DNA from: Rhodococcus sp. ARC_M6
GTDB taxonomy: Bacteria; Actinomycetota; Actinomycetes; Mycobacteriales; Mycobacteriaceae
Assembly (NCBI RefSeq): GCF_022810305.1
Contig: NZ_JALGQH010000020.1
Span: forward strand, 1-64,000
DNA: 64,000 nt
Direction of reading: 5' to 3'
This document shows, piece by piece, positions 57,655 through 64,000 of the stretch (positions within the stretch are counted from its first letter, which is position 1; each line of letters begins with the position of its first letter). A program made the translations under genes and the position numbers. The notes beneath the pieces were generated by a model. The model had not been told where the DNA came from, did no database searches, and saw only the letters and a program-made list of their open reading frames with translations.

Positions 57655-58679
57655 CAGCTGATCCGCGTGGGAATGCTCTGGAGTCCGTCCCCGGTTGCGG
57701 ACCCGACGATCAGGGTGCCGGTGCTGGAATCGACTGCGAGCGAGTTGGGCTGACGTACGGTGCGGAACCGGGCGGTTTCGACGGGGATGCCCGAGGAGAG
57801 GTCCAGGCCGACAACTTCGTTGGTGCCTGTCAGAGTCACCCACACCCGGTCTGCGCCCTCGTCGTAGGCCACTGCGTACGGCGAGTCACCGACGGGGAAG
57901 CGCTGGCGCATCAGGAGCGGATCAGCTGTGAAGACCAGAAGTTCGTCTCCGGTGGTATCGGTGACGAGGATGCGACCGAAATGGTCCGTCGCGAGATGTG
58001 TTGCGCCTTCGCCGGCCCTCAAGGCGGCACCGAGACGGTCTTCGTCCAAGTTGATTGCTGTCAGTGAGGTTTGCTGGTGATCGAGCGCGCTGAGATTCTC
58101 GCCCGTCACCGCAAGTTCGTCGACCGATGCAAAACCTGAAATCGTTTGTGACTGATCGGTCTTCGGGTCGACAATGTGAATTGAACCATCGTCTGTTCCG
58201 ATTGCGATGCGGCCATCGGCAAGTTCGACTGCCGAGTTGGCCACTCCCGGGGAGGGGGTAATGCTCTGCTCGCCAGTGACCAGATTCAGCGTCACGACCT
58301 TGCCGTCCATGGACAGCAAGGCTTTTCCGTCCGAGGCGATCGATACGTCGCGGACGTCTCCGTCGAGGCTGATATCTCGGCCGGCTACCGCTGTATCCGC
58401 AGACTTCAGCGAATCGGCCGGAACGATCCGAACCGAACGTGGATCCTGCGTCACGACGAGAGTGTTGCGCGTGACCGGATCGAATGTGATGGAATCGATT
58501 CGGCCGGTGTACGGACGAACGACGCCGTCGAGAGAAGTTGTGGTGGCCGGCGAAACTACCGCGGTAGCCGGGTCGATAGTTTGGAGTTTGTCGCCACCCT
58601 CACCGGAAGAACATCCAGTGACAAGCAGAAGAGCCGCTCCCATCGCTGCTGTGGTGGTGCGGATCCCAAGGCGAGTCAT
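57654..58679 (-). CDS. lppL: LppL-like beta-propeller lipoprotein
   Basis: 341 aa from ATG at 58679, with GAGG about 9 nt before it. Signal peptide with lipobox 'LLVTGC' (Cys23), then repeated ~40-residue beta-propeller blades of the YncE/SMP-30-like type ('ISLDGDVRDVSIASDGKALLSMDG', 'ADHFGRILVTDTTGDELLVF', 'EGADRVWVTLTGTNEVVGLDL'). Exported and lipid-anchored. It lies in the same place as mycobacterial lppL (Rv2138). Role unknown. Confidence 0.88.
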   Translation of the reverse strand: MTRLGIRTTTAAMGAALLLVTGCSSGEGGDKLQTIDPATAVVSPATTTSLDGVVRPYTGRIDSITFDPVTRNTLVVTQDPRSVRIVPADSLKSADTAVAGRDISLDGDVRDVSIASDGKALLSMDGKVVTLNLVTGEQSITPSPGVANSAVELADGRIAIGTDDGSIHIVDPKTDQSQTISGFASVDELAVTGENLSALDHQQTSLTAINLDEDRLGAALRAGEGATHLATDHFGRILVTDTTGDELLVFTADPLLMRQRFPVGDSPYAVAYDEGADRVWVTLTGTNEVVGLDLSSGIPVETARFRTVRQPNSLAVDSSTGTLIVGSATGDGLQSIPTRIS

Positions 58680-58889
58680 GTGTCGGTTCCTCGTTTTCTT
58701 TTCAAAACTTGTCTTCACTTGATATCTCGAAATGACTGCTGACGCTCTACGTCTGCTCTCGATCATCCCTGATCGACGCACAACGGTTTTCACCGCATTG
58801 GACTACGGCAGACCATTCCGCCCGGTGCACCGCCGCGATACCGTACGAACAACGATTGTGGCTGACACGCAATCTCTGAGGAGCTCATC

Positions 58890-59288
58890 GTGATTCCTGT
58901 CGAACCCTCCGGATCCGGAGAGGATTGTGGCGACTACGAGCGCGGCAATTTCGAGATCGAAGATGTCTCCGTGGGTGCACACGCGCATGGTTTCGGCAGG
59001 TCAGCGGGTAGGACATTTGCATTCCGCGTGCGCAAAAGCATCCTGTACGTCGAGGTGTATCGGGACTATTGCGAGCGAAGTGTCCCAAGCCCGGACGACG
59101 TGATTGCGACTGCGGAGCGGTCGGTCCGGGACATCGACTTAACGGACGTTCGGAGCATTTCTGCTGTGGTCCGCGACGCAGTCGCCTCGGCTGAGACAGA
59201 TTCATCACAGCCGTCGGGGAGTGAGGGAGTTACGACGCTACGCGCAGTACTTGATCGACTCGGTGCGATCATCGATTCCGTTCGCTGA
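58890..59288 (+). CDS. hypothetical protein
   Basis: 132 aa from GTG 58890 with GAGGAG 6 nt upstream, a good ribosome site. Soluble, acidic, no signal peptide or TM helix. A central beta-rich part ('RTFAFRVRKSILYVEVYRDYCERSVPSPDDVIATAERSVRDIDLTDVRS') precedes a helical tail ('LRAVLDRLGAIIDSVR'). No family recognised. Its 3' end overlaps the convergent hmuV gene by 20 nt. Confidence 0.7.
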   Translation: MIPVEPSGSGEDCGDYERGNFEIEDVSVGAHAHGFGRSAGRTFAFRVRKSILYVEVYRDYCERSVPSPDDVIATAERSVRDIDLTDVRSISAVVRDAVASAETDSSQPSGSEGVTTLRAVLDRLGAIIDSVR

Positions 59289-60165
59289 CACCGGACCCTG
59301 ACCGACTTGCTGCGGGTGTGAAGTCGCGACGCGGAACGACCAAGGTCGCCCCGGTCTTCGGGTGCTCGAAAACTTCGACCGGATAACCGTAAACCCGAGT
59401 GAGTAGTTCCTCGTGCAAAACCGACTCCGGAGGTCCGTCGGCGGCGATGCGGCCGTCCTCGAGGACAACGATCCGGTCTGCATAGGCCGCGGCCAAAGCC
59501 AGATCGTGGAGAACGACCACCACAGCGCCGCCCTCGGCGGCCCGGGCCCTCGCGACTGACATGACTGCTTCTTGGTGACCGAGGTCGAGAGCGGCGGTCG
59601 GTTCGTCGAGCAGTACCGTCGACGTTTCCTGTGCGAGTACACGTGCAAGTGCTACGCGGGCCTGCTCGCCGCCTGACAGAGCTGCAAACGGACGCTGCGC
59701 GAACGCTTCGACATCACACGTTTTCATGGCGTCGACAACGGCGTCACCGTCACGATCCTCACGTGCGGTCCCGGCCCAGGGGGCGCGACCCATCGTGACG
59801 ACCTGGTGGGCGGTGAACGAGAAGCCGATGGTGTGTTTCTGGGGGAGTACTGCACGCCGACGTGCCATGTCGATCGCGGACCACGATAGGAGATCGGTTC
59901 CTTCGACCTCGACGCGTCCACTGACTACCGGTTGGTCACCGGAGAGGGCGGCGAGAAGAGTCGACTTTCCCGCGCCGTTCGGACCTACGAGAACAAGCAC
60001 CTCGCCGACGCGTACGTCGACGCTGACGTTGTCGAGGATTTTCCGCCCACCGCGTTCGACGGTGATGTCGAGTGCTCGCAGTGTGGTGTCCCCGACGAGG
60101 GGGCTCTGCGGTTCGACGGGAGTGCGTCCGAACAGTTCACGCCAGTTGCGTGCGATGCTGCTCAT
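59269..60165 (-). CDS. hmuV: heme ABC transporter ATP-binding protein
   Basis: 298 aa from ATG at 60165, in an ATGA overlap with hmuU. Walker A GPNGAGKST at 61-69, signature LSGGEQ at 164-169, Walker B LLDEP at 186-190. The 'PQKHTIGFSFTAHQVVTMGRAPW' Q-loop is of the HmuV/BhuV kind. It energises heme import. The open frame continues upstream inside hmuU and is not used. Last gene of the hmuO-T-U-V operon. Confidence 0.93.
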   Translation of the reverse strand: MSSIARNWRELFGRTPVEPQSPLVGDTTLRALDITVERGGRKILDNVSVDVRVGEVLVLVGPNGAGKSTLLAALSGDQPVVSGRVEVEGTDLLSWSAIDMARRRAVLPQKHTIGFSFTAHQVVTMGRAPWAGTAREDRDGDAVVDAMKTCDVEAFAQRPFAALSGGEQARVALARVLAQETSTVLLDEPTAALDLGHQEAVMSVARARAAEGGAVVVVLHDLALAAAYADRIVVLEDGRIAADGPPESVLHEELLTRVYGYPVEVFEHPKTGATLVVPRRDFTPAASRSGSGVSERNR

Positions 60166-61256
60166 GCCCAACCACCTTGCCTTGCACGGGTGCGGCGCAA
60201 CAACCAGAAGAAGAAGGGTCCACCGACGAGTGCGGTCAGCATTCCGAGCGGGAGGTCGGCATTGGCGACCAGGGACCGTGATCCCAGGTCTGCGAGTAGC
60301 AGAACCAGGCCGCCGCCGAGGGCACTGGCCGGGATCAAGGCGCGATGCCCGGGGCCGACCACGATGCGCATCAGATGGGGAACTACCAGTCCGACGAACA
60401 TGATGATGCCGGTGAACGCGACGCTGGCCGACACCAGCAAGGCGACGATCAGGACTGCCACTTGGCGCAGCCGTTCGACATTGACGCCCAAGTGCCGCGC
60501 CGCATGTTCGCCGAGAGCGAGTAGGTCGAGCCGGGGCGCGATCATCATGGTTGCGGCGATGCCGATGACGGCCATCGGCGCTACGACCATCACCGAGCTC
60601 CACGTTGCGCCGTTGAGGCTGCCGAGTTGCCAGAAGACAATCTGATCACGAGCCGAAGGGCTGGCGATGAATGTGAAGAAAGCGATCAGCCCGCCGGCAA
60701 ACGCATTGACGGCCACACCGGTCAGAATGAGCGTGACTACTTCGGTTCGGCCTTCGTGCCGGGCAAGGAGATACACCGCGGCGGTCGTGATCAGACCGGC
60801 GACAAATGCGGCGGCGGCGACGGTCCAACCGGCGACAAAGGTTCCGCCGACGACGATGACGGCGCTCGCGCCGACAGCCGCTCCGGCGGATACGCCGATC
60901 ACTCCGGGTTCGGCCAGGGGGTTGGAAAACACTCCCTGGAGCAATGCGCCTGAACAACCCAGTGCCGCGCCGACACAGATGGCGAGAACTACCCGGGGAA
61001 AGCGCACTTCCCAGAGCGTGACCTCACCGCTCGGGTGGGCCGGCAAGGGGCCGATATCGAGGCCGATTCGATGCATGATGCTGCCCAGAACCTCGAGTGC
61101 CGAGGTAGGAACTTGTCCGATGCAGGCCGAGAGCAGCGCGACAATCACCAAAGCAACGGAAAGGCTTATGAGAACTATGCTCACCCGCGAGCGCGACGCT
61201 GCGGGGGTTGCCGACGGGTCAGCAGCCCCAACGTGTTCTTCTGTCTCGGTACTCAC
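60162..61256 (-). CDS. hmuU: heme ABC transporter permease (FecCD family)
   Basis: 364 aa. Nine to ten TM helices with typical FecCD segments ('LWEVRFPRVVLAICVGAALGCSGALLQGVFSNPLAEPGVIGVSAGAAVGA', 'IMFVGLVVPHLMRIVVGPGHRALIPASALGGG'). It forms the heme channel with HmuV. Overlaps hmuT and hmuV by 4 nt each. Confidence 0.94.
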   Translation of the reverse strand: MSTETEEHVGAADPSATPAASRSRVSIVLISLSVALVIVALLSACIGQVPTSALEVLGSIMHRIGLDIGPLPAHPSGEVTLWEVRFPRVVLAICVGAALGCSGALLQGVFSNPLAEPGVIGVSAGAAVGASAVIVVGGTFVAGWTVAAAAFVAGLITTAAVYLLARHEGRTEVVTLILTGVAVNAFAGGLIAFFTFIASPSARDQIVFWQLGSLNGATWSSVMVVAPMAVIGIAATMMIAPRLDLLALGEHAARHLGVNVERLRQVAVLIVALLVSASVAFTGIIMFVGLVVPHLMRIVVGPGHRALIPASALGGGLVLLLADLGSRSLVANADLPLGMLTALVGGPFFFWLLRRTRARQGGWA

Positions 61257-62260
61257 GAATCTGCAGGTCCGTAGATGGCTTCGGCCAACACCTGCATGAC
61301 GCGGCCGGTGTTCGGACCGAAGCTGAGGATGACGCCGTCTTCCATGTCGACGACGCGCTGATTCTTGCCCGCTGGTGTCTGTGCGATTCCGGGAATCTTC
61401 TCGAGGCCGTCGATCCCGCCGATGGAGGCGAGTCCGTCCGTCATCAGTAGAAACGCGTCGGGAGCGGCCGCGATGAGTGCCTCGCTGGTTATCGCGACAA
61501 AATTCGACGTGATTCCGGAGGCTGTTCCCGCGTCGACGGCGCCGAGTGCTTCGATGAGTGAATCGGCTCCGGAACCGTCGCCGCCGATCATCGTGATGGC
61601 GGTCCCGCGAAGATAGAGGAACGCGATCTTCAGTTGTTCGGCGTTATCGGGCACCAGATCGCGGGCAGTCGCGATCTCGCTTTCGGTTCGATCGACCAGC
61701 GCCTTGCCTTGCTCGGGCACTCCGAGTGCGTCGGCGACGGCTTGAATCTGGCTCGGGACACCTTCGAGGGTTCGGGTGGGGTCTAAGAACACGACCGGAA
61801 TTCCCGCTGCGCGCAGTTGGTCCTGCACGCTCTGCGGTCCGATGCTCGTATCGGTGAGAATGACCGTCGGGTTGAGATTGAGGATCGCTTCCGCGCTGAG
61901 TGATTGTCCACCCACCGTGACGACGGGGACGTCGGCTACAGCCGGGAACTTGGCGGAGGTGTCTCGGCCGACCAGGTTGTCGCCGAGTCCGAGCGCGACG
62001 GTGGTCGCGGCGTACGTTCCGTACCGGTCAGCCGCGATGATCCGACTGTTGTCGGTGATCGTGACCGGAACCCCGTCGAAGCCTGTGACCGTGGTCGGCA
62101 AGCTTGCGACGGGGTTTTCCGATACCGGTGTCGGGCTGGAATCTTCGAGTACGGCGGTTCGTGCTTGATGTGTCGAACCGGGCTGCTCGTTCGATCCGCA
62201 CGCGACGAGACCGAACCCGGCGATCACGACCAATGCTGCCGCGGTCCAACGCTTACTCAT
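61253..62260 (-). CDS. hmuT: heme-binding lipoprotein HmuT
   Basis: 335 aa. Lipoprotein signal with 'GFGLVAC' (Cys21). The body is a class-III solute-binding protein (PBP with a single linking helix): 'RIIAADRYGTYAATTVALGLGDNLVGRDTSAKFPAVADVP' and 'LNLNPTVILTDTSIGPQSVQDQLRAAGIPVVFLDP'. It captures heme outside the membrane for HmuUV. Overlaps hmuO and hmuU by 4 nt. Confidence 0.93.
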   Translation of the reverse strand: MSKRWTAAALVVIAGFGLVACGSNEQPGSTHQARTAVLEDSSPTPVSENPVASLPTTVTGFDGVPVTITDNSRIIAADRYGTYAATTVALGLGDNLVGRDTSAKFPAVADVPVVTVGGQSLSAEAILNLNPTVILTDTSIGPQSVQDQLRAAGIPVVFLDPTRTLEGVPSQIQAVADALGVPEQGKALVDRTESEIATARDLVPDNAEQLKIAFLYLRGTAITMIGGDGSGADSLIEALGAVDAGTASGITSNFVAITSEALIAAAPDAFLLMTDGLASIGGIDGLEKIPGIAQTPAGKNQRVVDMEDGVILSFGPNTGRVMQVLAEAIYGPADS

Positions 62261-62940
62261 TTGACGAGGTAGCTCTCGATGTTGCCCTCGAGGTCGGAAA
62301 ACAGGTCGCCGTTGAGGCGGTACGCGATATTGACCTCGTCGATGAACTTCTGCTGTTCCTCAGCTGTGATGTCGAGGGCATCGAGGTTGGCGCGGTAGGC
62401 GTCCTTGAACGGCTTGGGCTTGGGAATGCCGTCGAAGGTGTAGAAACGGAGGCCGTCGGTTTGGAGGCCGTAGGCGCGCTCGAGCATCCGGCGGATGATC
62501 TGTCCGCCGGAGAGGTCGCCCATGTAGCGCAGGTAATGGTGAGCGACGAAGCCGGCCGGCCAGTCGACGCCAACTTCCTGCAGGCGCGCTACGTAGCGTT
62601 CGGTGGCCGGCATTGCTTCGAGACCCTCACGCCAGTTCTCGCCGATCAGGAATTCCAGATCGGCTTCGAGTGCGGCAACGCGCAGGAGATCGTCGGAGAG
62701 GAAGGGGCTGACCAGTGCGTTATCAGCATGGGTGCGGCCGGCTTCTTCGAGGCTTGTGTAAACGAGGTACGTCTGGCCGAGTAGTGCTGCCAACGCGGCC
62801 TGCGTCAGTTTGCCGCCGAGGAGCGCTCCGACGAATCCGGACTGCTCCGTCTCGCGGTGAGCGGCATCGGTTTCCGCTTTGAGGCGCTCGGAGAATGCTG
62901 GTGCATTGGCGGAACTGTGGTCTACGTCAAGCGTTGTCAT
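62257..62940 (-). CDS. hmuO: heme oxygenase (biliverdin-producing)
   Basis: 227 aa, with AGGAG before ATG at 62940. Canonical HO-1-type fold: proximal heme ligand H28 in 'TDAAHRETE' and distal helix 'YMGDLSGGQIIRRMLERAYGL'. It cleaves imported heme to biliverdin, CO and iron. It leads the operon and overlaps hmuT by 4 nt, so uptake and degradation are made together. An iron-box-like sequence lies upstream. Confidence 0.96.
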   Translation of the reverse strand: MTTLDVDHSSANAPAFSERLKAETDAAHRETEQSGFVGALLGGKLTQAALAALLGQTYLVYTSLEEAGRTHADNALVSPFLSDDLLRVAALEADLEFLIGENWREGLEAMPATERYVARLQEVGVDWPAGFVAHHYLRYMGDLSGGQIIRRMLERAYGLQTDGLRFYTFDGIPKPKPFKDAYRANLDALDITAEEQQKFIDEVNIAYRLNGDLFSDLEGNIESYLVK

Positions 62941-62975
62941 GGATTCTCCTGTGGGCTACGGACGTGCGTTGCTCA

Positions 62976-62994
62976 CTAGGTTAGCCTGTCCTCT
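62976..62994 (-). promoter_or_regulatory. DtxR/IdeR-like iron box before hmuO
   Basis: CTAGGTTAGCCTGTCCTCT matches the 19-bp IdeR/DtxR consensus TTAGGTTAGSCTAACCTAA at 14 of 19 positions, with a complete left half-site. It lies about 36 nt before the hmuO ATG, the expected operator position. Iron-loaded repressor would shut off the operon. Confidence 0.75.
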
Positions 62995-63036
62995 GCTGGT
63001 CGTCTGTCCGGGTATTCGGTTCAGCCAGATCGAGAG

Positions 63037-63972
63037 TTACGCGCTCACATCGTCCAATGCCGCGGCAATCGCTTTCGGCAATTCCAATTCCTCGGCAACC
63101 AGCACTCCGGTGAGCTGAGCGAGATCACGTGTGCCGACCACAGCGCTGGCAACCCCGGGTCGATCCCGGGCCCAGGCAAGTGCCACGGCCAAAGGTGAGG
63201 TACCCAATCCGTCGGCCGCTGTAACGACCGCATCGACCACGCGCACCGACGAATCCGTGAGGTAGCTCTGCACGTGGCGCGAATGCGTGTCGTCGGCACC
63301 TCGTGAATCGACGGGAATGCCGTCGCGGTACTTCCCGGTCAGGACGCCGCCGGCAAGCGGAACAGCGGCGAAGACACCGACGCCGTGATGCGAAGCCGCT
63401 GCGAACAATTCTTCTTCGACTCCGCGTGCGAGCAAGGAATACTCGGCCTGAGTTGCGGTGAGAGTTGTTGCGCCACATGACCCGACGGCTGTAGCCAACT
63501 GCCATCCGAGGTACCCGCGCACACCGACGTAGCGAACCTTGCCGCTCGAGACGGCGTAGTCGAGGGTTGCCGCGACTTCGTAGACCGGGGTCATTGGGTC
63601 CCAGGTCGCGACCTGCCACATATCCAGATAGTCGGTGCCGAGTTCGCGGAGGGTGGCGTCCAACTGGCGCAGTAATCCGCGTCGTGAGCAGTCGACCCGA
63701 TCCGTTCCGATCGGCTTGGGATCGATCCCGGCGCTGGAACTGATGATCAGCTCGTCGCGGGGGACGACGTCGTTGAGAAGTTCGGCCAGAATCCGTTGCG
63801 CCGCGCCGTCGCCGTACGCGGGCGAAGTGTCCACCAACGTTCCGCCGGCCTCCGCGAAAGCCAGGATCTGAGCCGCCGCTTCATCGCCGTCGGTATCGCG
63901 CCCCCAGGTCAGTGTGCCGAGTCCAAGTCGCGAGACTCGAAGTCCGCTCGTTCCGACTGATCTGTGCTTCAT
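63037..63972 (-). CDS. aldo/keto reductase homologue with altered catalytic site
   Basis: 311 aa. The AKR barrel is clear: 'LGLGTLTWGRDTDG', 'LVDTSPAYGDGAAQRIL', 'LDATLRELGTDYLDMWQ', 'VRYVGVRGYLGWQLA', 'AWARDRPGVASAVVGTRDLAQL'. D48 and Y53 of the tetrad are present. The Lys position reads 'IISSSAG' (Ser79/Ser80 instead of TK) and the His position reads 'QVATW' (Ala122 instead of His). It is therefore a probable pseudo-enzyme or uses a different mechanism. It ends 97 nt before hmuO and is transcribed the same way, but the iron box lies between them. Confidence 0.9.
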   Translation of the reverse strand: MKHRSVGTSGLRVSRLGLGTLTWGRDTDGDEAAAQILAFAEAGGTLVDTSPAYGDGAAQRILAELLNDVVPRDELIISSSAGIDPKPIGTDRVDCSRRGLLRQLDATLRELGTDYLDMWQVATWDPMTPVYEVAATLDYAVSSGKVRYVGVRGYLGWQLATAVGSCGATTLTATQAEYSLLARGVEEELFAAASHHGVGVFAAVPLAGGVLTGKYRDGIPVDSRGADDTHSRHVQSYLTDSSVRVVDAVVTAADGLGTSPLAVALAWARDRPGVASAVVGTRDLAQLTGVLVAEELELPKAIAAALDDVSA

Positions 63973-64000
63973 AGCCGCCCTGCATCTCCCGCGCCTGATT

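Noticed and set aside
59269-60603. 444-codon version of hmuV
   Set aside because: The first 146 codons lie inside hmuU in another frame; the ATGA overlap at 60162-60165 gives the natural start.

Overview
The window is a chromosomal segment of a high-GC actinomycete of the mycolic-acid group, most likely a Rhodococcus. Gene content and order follow three blocks I know from Mycobacterium tuberculosis: roughly Rv1691-Rv1713, Rv1822-Rv1837c and Rv2137c-Rv2141c. GTG starts and 4-nt GTGA/ATGA overlaps between neighbouring genes are frequent. The genus call rests on synteny and protein resemblance from memory, not on a search.

Layout. (1) 1-18086, conserved core: the end of an rRNA operon (5S rRNA and terminator), then an almost unbroken co-directional run: TPR protein, HAD phosphatase, small hypothetical, tlyA, nadK, recN, steA, mctB, pyrG, NUDIX, xerD, parA, scpA, scpB, rluB, cmk, der. 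It groups ribosome maturation (TlyA, RluB, Der), chromosome segregation (XerD, ParA, ScpA/B), repair (RecN) and nucleotide synthesis (PyrG, Cmk). The RluB-like protein has a striking octapeptide-repeat N-terminus. (2) 18188-25937, accessory region behind tRNA-Pro(GGG): an SdpI-like membrane protein, an apparently frameshifted lipoprotein, a two-gene cassette (coiled-coil protein plus DUF4041/MUG113 GIY-YIG-like protein), a possible decayed HTH peptide, and a kinase/NB-ARC/TPR/LuxR regulator. The cassette is my best candidate for an undescribed, possibly anti-phage, system. (3) 26033-48837, mostly core: ThiD/PdxK-type kinase, PepN, a DUF2254 fusion, a NUDIX protein, a CDP-alcohol transferase with DUF881/Sbp proteins, gcvH, garA, ftsR, a DUF151 protein, a second MerR regulator, a tandem glycine riboswitch with gcvP, a phosphoesterase, a VWA protein, glcB, a 5'-truncated pseudogene copy of the neighbouring saccharopine-dehydrogenase-like gene, and a universal stress protein. 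(4) 49034-54186: an atypical zinc-ribbon SDR, then two identical tRNA-Leu(GAG) genes in a 128-bp direct repeat around a 3.3-kb islet (MHS transporter, aspartate-dehydrogenase-like enzyme, IclR regulator). (5) 54265-63972: M20 peptidase, PEBP protein, pyrD, DUF5703-like protein, lppL-like lipoprotein, an iron-regulated heme uptake/degradation operon (hmuO-hmuT-hmuU-hmuV) behind a DtxR/IdeR-like box, and an aldo/keto reductase homologue that appears to lack two catalytic residues.

How the parts connect: glycine cleavage (GcvH, GcvP with its riboswitch), GarA (a phospho-switch on 2-oxoglutarate metabolism) and GlcB (glyoxylate entry) link one-carbon and central carbon metabolism. The hmu operon takes up heme and releases its iron. 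The tRNA-Leu islet looks like a self-contained, substrate-induced amino-acid or organic-acid module.
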